Of a stretch of DNA of 64,000 nt, positions 1 through 9,311 are shown piece after piece. The stretch lies in NCBI GenBank assembly GCA_029532415.1, contig JAQOTA010000071.1:1736001-1800000 (forward strand). Reading direction: 5' to 3'. Below the pieces are notes generated by a model. The model had not been told where the DNA came from. It made no database searches and saw nothing but the letters and a program-made list of their open reading frames with translations. Within the stretch, counting starts at the first letter, position 1. Every line of letters begins with the position of its first letter. This DNA is from Marasmius tenuissimus (taxonomy: Eukaryota; Basidiomycota; Agaricomycetes; Agaricales; Marasmiaceae). Both the position numbers and the translations under genes were made by a program.

Positions 1-251
1 TGATCGTGATCAAACCAACTGGCAATTATCATGTTGTCAGGTCTCCCCAGACTGATAACTATCTACAGTGAAGGTAAGTAACAACAAATCAATCATGATA
101 TTCCACTCAACTTATATGTCCATAGCAGAGGTTTGTGCATCATAAGTTCCTCCCTGACATTGACTAGGTTTACCTAGTCTTGCCTAGCTAGACCACACTA
201 CCATGGACTCTGTTATTGAATTTGAGTGTTGGTGTGGTATGTGGTCTGGTA
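1..251. other. Flank with a possible exon end, otherwise unassigned
   Basis: No complete gene is visible. Bases 1-73 are open on the plus strand and are followed by a GTAAGT donor-like site near 74, so this may be the tail of an exon of the same decayed gene that resumes at about 717. Nothing else could be supported before the MITE at 252. Confidence 0.2.
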
Positions 252-590
252 GTTAGCACGTGGGTCTTTGGTGTAGCAAAGATTTGATGTCATAATCGCC
301 ACGCGAGCCTGCCATGTGGGCAATTCCCATCTGTCAAACCTGCCGGAGTTCCTGGTGCTTAATCTCTTCTCCCCATATCACTACCAAAATTCATTGTTTG
401 TTCTTCCAACTATTCTCCTCAAAATCAGTAACTATTATTTCTGTTTAGTGATTCTAAGATCAGCCTGGGTCAACTTCAGCATCTAGAGGGCATCCATGAA
501 GTAGAATATGAGGATTACCCATCCATGTGGCACACTCACATGGCAATTATGATGTCAAATCTTTGCTACACCAAAGACCCCCGCACTAAC
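252..590. mobile_element. MITE with 50-bp terminal inverted repeats
   Basis: Bases 252-301 and 541-590 are inverted repeats matching at 44 of 50 positions, both starting GTTAG and both containing GTCTTTGGTGTAGCAAAG. The element is 339 bp with no ORF. It is flanked by TA on both sides (250-251 and 591-592), which fits a Tc1/mariner-type TA target duplication. Weaker similarity between the arms continues about 30 bp further inward. Most arm differences are TG against CA or C against T, as expected if CpG sites decayed after insertion. The superfamily is inferred from the TA flank only. Confidence 0.75.
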
Positions 591-716
591 TACAGGACTA
601 AGGTTTACCCTGAAAATTGGTGCTGCTATTTATGCATACCTGTTATCAACACCATAGTCTATTCAATCACTAGATGTGATTGAGGGAAATTGATGCCTTT
701 CTGTTTGTTTTTCGTC

Positions 717-867
717 ATGCATTGATGACGAGTTTGTTCTGTTCAGTGCTCTGTTTCAGCCTGAAGTCAAGCCTATGATTTATGTCCACCTTCAAAGCAT
801 GTATAACCACGCAGACAACACCCTATCTGCAAGGATTTCTTGCATCCTCAACAATGACACATGATGC
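717..867 (+). pseudogene. 5' part of a decayed gene interrupted by the copia element
   Basis: A plus-strand reading frame from about 717 to 860 encodes a protein-like stretch containing DDEFVLFSALFQPEVKP and ending near ILNNDT. It stops exactly where the copia 5' LTR starts at 868. Exon-like sequence resumes on the far side at 6934, so the two blocks were probably one gene. The N-terminal half is not recognised. No start codon or complete exon structure could be defined here. Confidence 0.4.
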
Positions 868-1125
868 TGTTGAATCCAGACTACCGGATATATGGACCGT
901 TGTATCGGGCCACATATATGCTTCAATCGTTTCACTATGATCTATGCTATTCCTAGTCACTCCTGTTATAGAAGATACAGCCACCTCTGTATAGTATATA
1001 AGTAGCTCTGTATCTACATGCAATACCAGTATCTTTACTACTCTTGTTGCTACCTCTAAGCCTATCTCCAGGTGAGCTAATCTGTCCCATGCTGCCACTG
1101 CGTGGGCAGGACCTCTGCCTCAACA
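868..1125 (+). repeat. 5' LTR of copia copy 1 (258 bp)
   Basis: The repeat starts TGTTGAATCC and ends GCCTCAACA. A TATATAAG box lies near 997-1004. The same LTR appears at 6699-6933, as solo copies at 11534-12564 (split) and 46614-46871, and as a 3' fragment at 49472-49569. Sequence directly downstream (GGTTATGGGCCCCGG) is where a primer-binding site should be, but I could not match it to a tRNA with confidence. Confidence 0.9.
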
Positions 1126-1453
1126 GGTTATGGGCCCCGGTGCCCTACCGATGTGCCCTGCAATGGCAGCTCTCTAGGATGTGCACCTTTAATGTGTGCT
1201 GCCTATGATGATGCGCTATTGTGGTCGTTGCACTCGATAACCATTGTGACTGCTTAATCGCTGTCGTGATGGGCAGACCGTTAACACCGGTTCTGGACCT
1301 GTGAAGTCGACATCTTCATTGATGTTTGACAATGGTGGACTGTGTCCTCAACAACGATTGATGGCTATTGCTGTTGACCGTGCAGTGATTTCTTTTATCA
1401 TTGCCTATGATGATGAACCTATGCTGATCATTGTTTTATTACTCCAGATTGCT

Positions 1454-3478
1454 ATGGCTCCTGTTATGTCTACCCTTATCCCCACCATTGAGGTCTTCAG
1501 TGGTGTCAACTGGCACAAGTGGTCCAAGGGTCTTGGTACCTATGCCATGATCAACGAGTTCTACGACCACTACACCAACGACGATCCTGAACCTGATGCC
1601 CCCAAGAAACCTAAAGAACCTATTAAACCTAAAGCAACTACTCGCACTGTCACTATTGCTGCTACAACTACAACTGAAGTGACTACACGTACAGAGACCG
1701 TTTCTCCTACTGACGTGCAGATGCAGCAGTACGCTACCGATCTTGAGCAGTATGCTAAGGATTTGGAAAGGTACGAGAAGGATCTTCTCAGACACAAGAA
1801 GGACCATCAACATTGGAAGAAGTATGAATTCAAGGCCATGGGTGCACTACGTGCCACCACCACCATTGCCGTGCAGAGTGTTATCAAGGATGATGATACA
1901 GCTTGGAACGCTTGGGAGAAGATTAAAGCTCGCTATGGCCAGCAGACTTCCGTCTCTGTTTGGGTGGACTTCAAGTCCATTATGGAATTCTGTCTGTCAG
2001 GTGGAAACCCCATTCCAGAAATAGCTCGACTCAAACTTCTCTTTGGACAGCTCCACAAAGCTGATATCGGTCTCCCTGATCGTATCAAAGCCATGCTCCT
2101 CCTCTCCGTTCTACCACAGGGCTGGTCGAACGCTCGTGAATTTGTGACCAATGGTAACTCGCCAGCTGATCTTACTTTCGAAGTGGCTCATGATGCCATC
2201 ATTAACCACCACGAAGCTCGGAAACCCGCTCCTCTTGCGTCGCGCATCTCTTCTGTCAAGAAGAAGGACAAGGACCCGAAGTTCAACCAACAGTCTAATC
2301 CTCCTTCATTGTCGTCTAATAATAATAACCATTCTAACAATGACAACGGCCAGAAGAAGAAGAATAACCGATGTGGCAGGAAGAAGAAGGGTGATTCTCA
2401 GGACAACAAGCATGACTCCTCTCACAAGGGTCATTCTCATATTGCCTCCCTAGCTCATTTGTCCATCTCCTCACCCCCCATCGTTCCTGATACTCCATCT
2501 GTCATACATCCCGTGGACCGATCCCAGGATCCACTCCACATGCAGCGTTTCTCCGGTGCTACCTCTGGTGGTACTGTTTTTGAGAATGCTCAGGCTGCTC
2601 GCAGTCTTGCCGATTGTCTTGGTGTTCCCAAGTATGGCCATGTCCTTGAACCTATGGAACAGGGATATGTGGCTGCTTCCTCTTCCTCCCTCAAGCATTG
2701 TATTGATGGTCCCTTCTCCCCTGCTCCACCTGCAAAGTGTGCTAAGAGTGTTGAGAAGGTTTACAACCTCTATGATTCTTTCTATGAGGACTCTGACTCT
2801 GAACGTGAGGATCGTATTGCGTTGAATGCTGTTAATGATTCTTTGCGTATGGAGATTGCAAGTGGAAGTGCCATGGATGTTGACAGCAAGATTGCAGATG
2901 CCGCTGGTTTTTCTGATGATGTTGAGTACAGTTCAGTCTCCATCGGATCTGAGGAATCTGACAATGACAGGCAAGTGCCTTATCTCAGTCTTTCTTCTAA
3001 CACTGATACAAACCTACAGTGCGCCACTCTATTAGCCGCTTCTAAACGTAGTAGTTCGGATATCATGTCCCATATGAAATTTGCGCAATATATTGGTGAT
3101 CACTTTGCCGCATGTGTAAATGGTAAGGGAAAGAAGGCGACTGGAAACTCGCAAGAGTGGATTGTCGATTCGGGTGCTTCATCGCACTTTACTTATGATC
3201 TCGAAGATTTTGCCGAGTACGAACCCATGAACAATGGACCGCAGCTAAACACTGCACAGAAGGACAACCCTATCCAAATCAAGGGAAAAGGGACTGTGTT
3301 CATCTCTCATTCTGTTGAAGGATCTGACGGTCGTATGGAGGAACACATTACGCGACTCTATCCTGTCTATTATGTTCCACTTCTGTCAATTCGACTTCTC
3401 TCGCTTGGAGAATTCTTGCAAGGTGGTCTGCAAGTACGCGGATCGTCTAGCAAATTGGCTTTTTATCATAAGGGTTGA
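1454..3478 (+). CDS. Copia copy 1 Gag-protease ORF
   Basis: The frame is open from before 1322. The ATG at 1454 (MAPVMSTLIP) gives the start most like copia Gag, because the sequence from there resembles the usual N-terminus (VFSGVNWHKW). The middle is a Gag region rich in Lys, Asn and Ser, with poly-Asn near 2320-2340. An aspartic protease signature, VDSGASSHF, sits at about 3163-3190. The frame ends at TGA 3476-3478, inside what should be the link to integrase, and the same frame continues past it. Products would be capsid protein and protease; with integrase cut off, the element is not autonomous unless the stop is read through. Confidence 0.8.
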   Translation: MAPVMSTLIPTIEVFSGVNWHKWSKGLGTYAMINEFYDHYTNDDPEPDAPKKPKEPIKPKATTRTVTIAATTTTEVTTRTETVSPTDVQMQQYATDLEQYAKDLERYEKDLLRHKKDHQHWKKYEFKAMGALRATTTIAVQSVIKDDDTAWNAWEKIKARYGQQTSVSVWVDFKSIMEFCLSGGNPIPEIARLKLLFGQLHKADIGLPDRIKAMLLLSVLPQGWSNAREFVTNGNSPADLTFEVAHDAIINHHEARKPAPLASRISSVKKKDKDPKFNQQSNPPSLSSNNNNHSNNDNGQKKKNNRCGRKKKGDSQDNKHDSSHKGHSHIASLAHLSISSPPIVPDTPSVIHPVDRSQDPLHMQRFSGATSGGTVFENAQAARSLADCLGVPKYGHVLEPMEQGYVAASSSSLKHCIDGPFSPAPPAKCAKSVEKVYNLYDSFYEDSDSEREDRIALNAVNDSLRMEIASGSAMDVDSKIADAAGFSDDVEYSSVSIGSEESDNDRQVPYLSLSSNTDTNLQCATLLAASKRSSSDIMSHMKFAQYIGDHFAACVNGKGKKATGNSQEWIVDSGASSHFTYDLEDFAEYEPMNNGPQLNTAQKDNPIQIKGKGTVFISHSVEGSDGRMEEHITRLYPVYYVPLLSIRLLSLGEFLQGGLQVRGSSSKLAFYHKG

Positions 3479-4819
3479 TGCCAGTCACTGGTATCTTACC
3501 CGCTTATGCCTGGCCAAACCATTTTTTGGGTTAGCTTGCAGAAAGCCTCTGCTCGTAGCTTGATGGCCAAGTCAACAATGGATAAAGTTGACTACAAGGT
3601 TCTACACAGATGCTTCAGACATTGTTTAGACAAAGCTCTGGATAAAGCTTGGAAGCATACTAAGAATTTCCTGGAATTTGACCGAAAACCAAAGAAAATC
3701 CGGTTATGCCGAGGATGTGCAGAAGGAAAGATGCACTCCAGATTGTTCCCTGACTCCACTACCCGTGCCTCTAAACCCTTTGAGAAAATCCACTCCAACC
3801 TCAAACAATTCCCCACTGAGTCGTACCAAAAATACAAATGGTATATGTCGTTTGTCAACAACTGTACTTCACATGGCTGGACAATGCTCATGCAATGCAA
3901 ATCTGATTCTATCAAGATGCTCCGTGACTTTATCGCTATGGTGAAGGTGCAATTCAATGTTGATATTAAGGAATGGATGTCCGATGGAGGGGGAGAGTAC
4001 AAATCGCATGTCTTCGATGATGTACTGAAGGAGCACGGTATCAAAATTCTGACCAGCATTCCATATATGCCAGAACAGAATGGTCGTGCAGAACGGTTCA
4101 ATTGGACCATTGTCAAGAAAGCTCAAGCTCTTTGCTTTGATGCTTGTCTTCCACCTTCTTGGTGGGAATTCTGTGTGTTGCACGCTGTTGCACTTCATAA
4201 TCGGACACCGTCCCAGCGTTTACGTTGGTTGACTCCGCATGAGAAGTTGCATGGCAGTGCACCGGATGTTTCAGATCTTCGAGTCTTTGGATGTGCAGCG
4301 TATGTGTTTATTCCGGAAAAGCATCGAGTTAACAAGTTATCTCTGCGTTCGGAACTGATGACCTTTATCAGTTTTCAGGAAGGCATGAAAGGATATGTCT
4401 TCATGAAGATGTCCAACAATATTATCTTCAAAAGCGCTACTGCTCTGTTTGATGAAAACTTGTTCCCGAAGTGTTCTGATAAGAAACCTCGTGGCTTTAC
4501 CCTGGTGGGTGAAATCCCTGAAATACCGCCGGTATTGGGTGAAAATCCCAACTTCTCTTCGGATAGTGATGATGATTTGTCTGATGACAATCTTTATCCT
4601 CCCGACAACCTTCCAAAGCGATCGGAATCTCCTCATGACAATGATGGAGATGGTCCTGTACCTCAGGGTGAACATCAACATCCTGATCCTGATCCTCTGT
4701 TCCAGCCTCCCAGGCCACCTACACCAGTGGGTGGACAAGAGCAGACTCTGCCACCAAGGCATTCAGGCAGGAAACGGATGGGTACTAAGCAACCTGATAA
4801 CGTATTTGGTGAACAATGA
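3479..4819 (+). CDS. Copia copy 1 integrase segment
   Basis: This continues the gag-protease frame after TGA 3476. It begins with a GAG-pre-integrase zinc-binding region (HRCFRHCLDKALDKAW, then CRGCAEGKMH). The integrase core follows: WMSDGGGEY carries the second Asp, and PEQNGRAERFN the catalytic Glu region. The first catalytic Asp position reads SFVNNCTSH here (copy 2 has FVDNCTSH), so an expected Asp has become Asn, an additional lesion. The segment ends at a TGA (4817-4819) where copy 2 reads Gln. Confidence 0.78.
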   Translation, partial: CQSLVSYPLMPGQTIFWVSLQKASARSLMAKSTMDKVDYKVLHRCFRHCLDKALDKAWKHTKNFLEFDRKPKKIRLCRGCAEGKMHSRLFPDSTTRASKPFEKIHSNLKQFPTESYQKYKWYMSFVNNCTSHGWTMLMQCKSDSIKMLRDFIAMVKVQFNVDIKEWMSDGGGEYKSHVFDDVLKEHGIKILTSIPYMPEQNGRAERFNWTIVKKAQALCFDACLPPSWWEFCVLHAVALHNRTPSQRLRWLTPHEKLHGSAPDVSDLRVFGCAAYVFIPEKHRVNKLSLRSELMTFISFQEGMKGYVFMKMSNNIIFKSATALFDENLFPKCSDKKPRGFTLVGEIPEIPPVLGENPNFSSDSDDDLSDDNLYPPDNLPKRSESPHDNDGDGPVPQGEHQHPDPDPLFQPPRPPTPVGGQEQTLPPRHSGRKRMGTKQPDNVFGEQ

Positions 4820-5872
4820 GACCCAAATAATTCCTCGCGCATTGTGCGTGATATGGAGAAAAATTCTACATGGAGAGATGCCCCGGGTGATAGAGAACCC
4901 ATGGATCCACCTACTACTTGTAGGAGAGGCAGACCCAGAAAGGTTCCTGGGACTAATCGTGCCAGTCTGTCTACCATGTGTAACTCCAGGGGGAGTCAGC
5001 CTGATAGCTTAGTGCAACAATTATCCCAGGAAGGGGGAGTAGGTTTCGTGATTTATCTGTTAAATCGGGCAGTTCCCGTTCACGATGACCTCACCGATAT
5101 GTCTAACGTTCGAGAGTGGACTCTCCGTGACATACTGAAGCTGCCAACTGAGCAGCAGAGAGAATGGAAGGCCGCTTGCCGTGATGAACTAGAGGCTCTT
5201 CGCAAGTGCAAGGTCTTCGAATTGGTTGACCTACCTAAAGGTCGCAAGGCTGTCAAGAATAGATGGGTGTTTGAGGTTAAGTCAGACAGTCGAAAGAAAG
5301 CTCGACTTGTTGCCAAGGGTTTCTCTCAGGTCAAAGGTGTCGATTTTGATGAAATCTTCTCACCAGTTGTGCGGTTTGAAACTGTACGGATGATGCTCGC
5401 ACTTGCAGCTCTCAAGAACTGGCACATTCAGGCATTGGATGTGAAGAACACCTTTCTTTATGGTGAACTTAAAGAAGAGATCTATATGGATCAACCTGAA
5501 GGTTTCAAAGTTAAGGGTCAGGAAGGCAAAGTCTATCGTCTTCGCCGTGCATTATATGGACTGAAGCAAGCCGCTCTTGAATGGTGGTGTGCTCTCAGCT
5601 CTTCCATGGAAGTAATGGGCTTCAAACGCTTAACTTCTGATGCAGGTCTCTTCATCTGCAAAGATTGTGAGACTGGTGAAGAATGTATCGCTTTGATCTA
5701 TGTTGACGATGCATTATTCCCTGGACCCAACAAAATCTTTGTCAAAAAGAAGAAAGCTGAGTTTATGTGGCTTGTTGGGAATGCCGTGATCCTGGAGAAG
5801 TTAAAGAGTTCTTGCACATGCGTATTTGTTGCAAAGGCCGTAAAATCCTTCTTGACCAGACCGACTACTTGA
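4820..5872 (+). CDS. Copia copy 1 reverse transcriptase segment
   Basis: Same frame as integrase after TGA 4817. It contains the RVT_2 domain typical of Ty1/copia: KNRWVFEVKSDSRKKARLVAKG at about 5256-5320, then VKNTFLYGELKEEIYM, and the catalytic YVDD at 5699-5710. Reading frame is lost by a one-base indel near 5765, after which the C-terminal part continues in another frame from 5767. The frame itself runs on to a stop at 5870-5872 as out-of-frame sequence. Confidence 0.82.
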   Translation, partial: DPNNSSRIVRDMEKNSTWRDAPGDREPMDPPTTCRRGRPRKVPGTNRASLSTMCNSRGSQPDSLVQQLSQEGGVGFVIYLLNRAVPVHDDLTDMSNVREWTLRDILKLPTEQQREWKAACRDELEALRKCKVFELVDLPKGRKAVKNRWVFEVKSDSRKKARLVAKGFSQVKGVDFDEIFSPVVRFETVRMMLALAALKNWHIQALDVKNTFLYGELKEEIYMDQPEGFKVKGQEGKVYRLRRALYGLKQAALEWWCALSSSMEVMGFKRLTSDAGLFICKDCETGEECIALIYVDDALFPGPNKIFVKKKKAEFMWLVGNAVILEKLKSSCTCVFVAKAVKSFLTRPTT

Positions 5873-6657
5873 AGAAGGTCTTAAAGCGATTTGGCATGCA
5901 GAATGCAAAAGCAGCAGATACTCCTCTTCCCGCCGGCTATATTCCACAACCCAACAAAGGTCCTGTTGATCCTGAACGTCGCGCTCAATATCAATCAGTG
6001 ATTGGATTGCTTCTGTATATCATGCTTGGCACTCATCCAGATATTGCCTACGCTGTTACAAAGCTTTCTCAATTCTCTGCTAATCCATCGGAGGATCACC
6101 TGAAGAAGGCGCTTTATATTTGCCACTATCTTGCAGGAACTCCAGACTATGCATTAGTCTATGATGGAGCCTCTGACAGAGGTTTACTAGCATTCACTGA
6201 TTCTGATTGGGCTGCTGATCCTATCAAGCGTCAGTCAATCACAGGCTATTTCTTCAAATTGGCAGGTGGTGTCTTCTGTTGGCAATCACGCGCCCAGAAG
6301 ACTGTTGTGCTTTCATCCACTGAAGCTGAATACATGGCGCTATCCAACTGTAGTCGTCAGGCTGTGTGGATTCGACAGTTACTCTCTGAACTTGGGATTG
6401 ATATGACTCCCGTCCCCATATGTGGAGACAATCAAGGCTCGATTTTTATCGCCTCTAACCCAGATCAAGAATGTCGCACCAAACACATTGATATTTGCTA
6501 TCATTACATTCGCGAATGTGTTTCAGACTGCAAGGTTGATCTTTTCTTTATTGACAGTGCCTACAATCCTGCGGACATGTTTACCAAGAATTTGGGTCAT
6601 GTCAAGTTCTCCGCTTTTAGAGAACGTCTTGGACTTGAATTTTATTCGTCTGAATAG
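5767..6657 (+). CDS. Copia copy 1 RT C-terminus and RNase H segment
   Basis: This frame carries the end of RVT_2 (LLDQTDYLKKVLKRFGM) and the Ty1-type RNase H: DSDWAADPIKR with the first Asp, SSTEAEYMAL with the Glu, and GDNQGSIFIASNP with the next Asp. It ends at a normal stop (6655-6657), 41 bp before the 3' LTR. It is separated from the upstream RT frame by a one-base shift, so it is a fragment, not an independent gene. Confidence 0.82.
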   Translation: MACWECRDPGEVKEFLHMRICCKGRKILLDQTDYLKKVLKRFGMQNAKAADTPLPAGYIPQPNKGPVDPERRAQYQSVIGLLLYIMLGTHPDIAYAVTKLSQFSANPSEDHLKKALYICHYLAGTPDYALVYDGASDRGLLAFTDSDWAADPIKRQSITGYFFKLAGGVFCWQSRAQKTVVLSSTEAEYMALSNCSRQAVWIRQLLSELGIDMTPVPICGDNQGSIFIASNPDQECRTKHIDICYHYIRECVSDCKVDLFFIDSAYNPADMFTKNLGHVKFSAFRERLGLEFYSSE

Positions 6658-6687
6658 ACGCTTCGTACTCTACTTGTGCCGCACTTA

Positions 6688-6698
6688 GCGAGGGGGAG
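6688..6698 (+). promoter_or_regulatory. Polypurine tract of copia copy 1
   Basis: The tract AGCGAGGGGGAG abuts the 3' LTR start at 6699 and is the expected plus-strand primer site. The same tract is present in reverse complement next to the 3' end of copy 2 (42171-42182). Confidence 0.7.
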
Positions 6699-6933
6699 TG
6701 TTGAATCCAGACTACCGGATATATATATGCTTCAATCGTTTCACTATGATCTATGCTATTCCTAGTCACTCCTGTTATAGAAGATACAGCCACCTCTGTA
6801 TAGTATATAAGTAGCTCTGTATCTACATGCAATACTAGTACTTTACTACTCTCGTTGCTACCTCTAAGCCTATCTCCAGGTGAGCTAGTCTGTCCCATGC
6901 TGCCACTGCATGGGCAGGACCTCTGCCTCAACA
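6699..6933 (+). repeat. 3' LTR of copia copy 1 (235 bp, internal deletion)
   Basis: Nearly identical to the 5' LTR but 23 bp shorter. The missing block lies between two ATATAT repeats near the start of the LTR. Both solo LTRs of the family retain the block, so the deletion arose in this copy after insertion. Confidence 0.9.
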
Positions 6934-7740
6934 GATGTGTCCTTGTACCTACAATAAGTTTATGCAATGTTACAGACATTGGAAGTGCCTGATGCTAAAA
7001 CTGTATACAAGGTCATTTGCTGAGAGGGTGGCAGAGCACAGAGAATGCAAGGTTTGCACAAGCACAGATCCAATTGGGGTGATGTTCACAAACGTACACT
7101 TGTTGTAGATTCGACTGTGTTTGAATTGACCCAACATCTCCTTCTCAGCTCTTAGGTATCATTGGAATACCATATATTGGTGCAGTTTGAATATAATCGA
7201 TTTAGTTTTGCCAATATCGGTTTGTCAGTCCCTAACAGTTGTCTGTGCAGGGTGCCGATGTTATCAAGAAGTTGTGCAGTAGTAATAACATCACCATGTT
7301 TATTAGTAGGGCCATTGTGTACAAACTCCCACTCTACCTTGACTGTAATGTCGGGGATGAGGGTGTATCTGTTAGCTTTCCTGCTGGAAGGTTCACTGGA
7401 GATCATCTGATAATCCCCCAGTTCAATAAAGTCAAGTTGTGATACATATCTCATGCAACTCATCAACACCCATGGCATTCACTTATGTTTACACTTAGAT
7501 ACTGACCAGGTGACATCCTCCTTCTTTATGCCAACTACATTTGGCACACTGTTGATGAGTGGACCAAGAACACCTGCAGCCATACCACCACTCCAGGACA
7601 CATCAGAACTGTCTTTTTCTTCCCCTCCAAATCCTTGGATTATCTCAAGAACAAGGAGGCTGGTTGGGGAAAGGATACTATGTATGGCTGCCTACCTTCA
7701 TCTAAAGCTCATTGTCATGTATAGTACCTACTTGTTATTG
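6934..7740 (+). pseudogene. 3' part of interrupted gene, candidate TET/JBP-like dioxygenase remnant
   Basis: Exon-like frames resume right after the copia element. Bases 6980-7155 read TLEVPDAKTVYKVIC, a TGA, then EGGRAQRMQGLHKHRSNWGD and VVDSTVFELTQHLL. After a likely acceptor at about 7250, a frame encodes LDCNVGDEG, then FPAGRFTGDHLIIPQFN; later comes a stop (TGA) followed by PGDILLLYANYIWHTVDEW and FPSKSLDYLKNKEAGWGKDT up to about 7722. The order of a Gly-rich strand (TGDHLIIP), a PGD turn and a distal H-T-V-D-E-W resembles the double-stranded beta-helix core of fungal TET/JBP 2OG-Fe(II) dioxygenases. The first metal-binding motif would be HxD, but here it reads YLD. Stops and frame breaks make it a pseudogene. 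The family call is an inference from pattern; a different cupin-like family is possible. Confidence 0.35.
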
Positions 7741-9000
7741 TAGAATATTAGCTGTCTACTCTACTTGCTATCCCTTGAGGCAAAAAATATTTTACAATGA
7801 CAAAAGTTGAGCCACAACTCATGTTTGATCACGTGAAGCTCAATTGTTGCTCAAGTCCCACTATTGAAGCACAACCGCTGAAGCAGAAGCATATTTTCAT
7901 GGGAGAATGAGGTATACCTTTGACAGTCAACAGCTCAACTGCAAAGAGCTGTCATACAAAGGCAAATGTCTGGTGGTCCTGTCAAATTGACACATGGAAC
8001 CAGCAACAATCAACTGAAATTTGCCCAAATCAAGAAATGTATATTTGTCCAAGGTGGGCTGCCATAATTTGGAGGCAATTCTCTCGACTTTTGGTTGTAA
8101 CATCTGCCTAGATGCTATCTGCTCGGCCACTACCACAGAAATCACTGATTATTTCCCACCTGTACAAAAGTAATACCACCTATCTACTTGGAAGCACTAG
8201 AGTACAAAATATTGTTTTCGGGACCCCTGGATGACCCTACAAATGAGCCCCTCAGAACCCCTTGGAATGCACAATCTCCAATAATGCATAGCATTCAGTT
8301 GAGGCCAATGCATTATGGGAGATTCATCTGTATACCTTGTATTTTTTTTTCTTACATGTGCCCTCAAAGCTTTTGCAAATACTGGGTTTTATGGTTTGTA
8401 AAGAAGCAGTTTGGTTATTTTACAGGTGCGTATCATTTGAGCTGGTCTCTCATGATTTCAATGAACTGACATGTTTTCTCACATTTTCAGATACAAATAT
8501 ACTTGCTTCCATTTTGGCAAGTCTTTGTCACTTGAGTTCTTCAGTTTTCAGCTGTGCATTCAAACCTTGGCTTTCCATCCCAGTTGAGTCAAAGCATCTT
8601 GAGTATTCTGCACCTAATTGAGCATTGTATTGTTGTAGTAAGTATATGCAGTAAGATGTTGTGTAATTGAAAGTTGAAGCTGGGGGTGGCTGTGTAAGAA
8701 TACAGTACTTAGCACCACACTCTTTGCAGGATACTTTTTTGCCACATTTTGTGTTGTTCTTGTTTTCTCACAATTGATCTTGAAAATTAGATGACTCACA
8801 ATGAACAACTCATGAATGTTCATGAACCCCAAGAACATCTCACTTTCCATGTACCTACATGAGCGCCATGAATACTCAGAAAATTTGGACATGCCTAGAC
8901 TGAACAATTTCAGTCTCAACTCAACTTAAGTGAAAAGCACAGGGAACATGGTGAATGTGGTGAATGAGCACAAGGTGTATTGTGATAAGTATTATATTAA
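7741..9000. other. Intergenic, no gene recognised
   Basis: Short open frames exist on both strands, but none shows a motif, splice-consistent structure or repeat identity I can support. An inverted repeat of about 17-bp arms (AATCTCCAATAATGCAT and ATGCATTATGGGAGATT) lies at 8273-8324. The stretch is AT-rich. Confidence 0.4.
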
Positions 9001-9311
9001 TGGACAAGCTAGGAAACTACCTACAAGTGACCATGAGTATATATGACAGTCCCAAGCTGTACAATGATCATGGGAATGAACTGCAAAGGGATAAATGATG
9101 TATCTGTGGATTTGATCAAAGGAAACCATGTACACATCAATGGGGAACACAGGTAACAATGTTTCAAGGAAAGAATGATATGGAATATCATAGAATGAAA
9201 TGGGGATCATAGAGTAATGCTGGGACATGTATCTATGTGAAAAGAAGTGGAAACAAAGGGACGTTGACCAAGGGACTGGAAAAGTGAAGAATAGTGGGTA
9301 GATTTGTAACA
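9001..9311 (-). repeat. Truncated LTR, family E, minus strand
   Basis: The reverse complement starts TGTTACAAATCTACCC at 9311 and matches, over about 300 bp, the LTRs at 38181-38626 and 29514-29977. It stops near 9001, losing about 140 bp of the LTR 3' end. No coding sequence of the parent element is attached. Confidence 0.75.

Larger units (their letters stand above)
868..6933 (+). mobile_element. Ty1/copia LTR retrotransposon, copy 1 (nearly complete, inactive)
   Basis: The order LTR, gag, protease, integrase, reverse transcriptase, RNase H, LTR defines a Ty1/copia (Pseudoviridae-type) element. LTRs are 868-1125 and 6699-6933, both with TGTTGA...CAACA ends. Flanking pentamers are GATGC (863-867) and GATGT (6934-6938), a 5-bp target duplication with one mismatch. 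The coding region is broken by TGA codons at 3476 and 4817 and by a frameshift near 5765, so it cannot make an intact polyprotein. A second, minus-strand copy lies at 42143-48128. Confidence 0.93.

Noticed and set aside
1126..1145. Primer-binding site of copia copy 1
   Set aside because: The sequence after the LTR has a TGG at 1130, but I could not match the following bases to a tRNA 3' end, so it is not listed as a feature.
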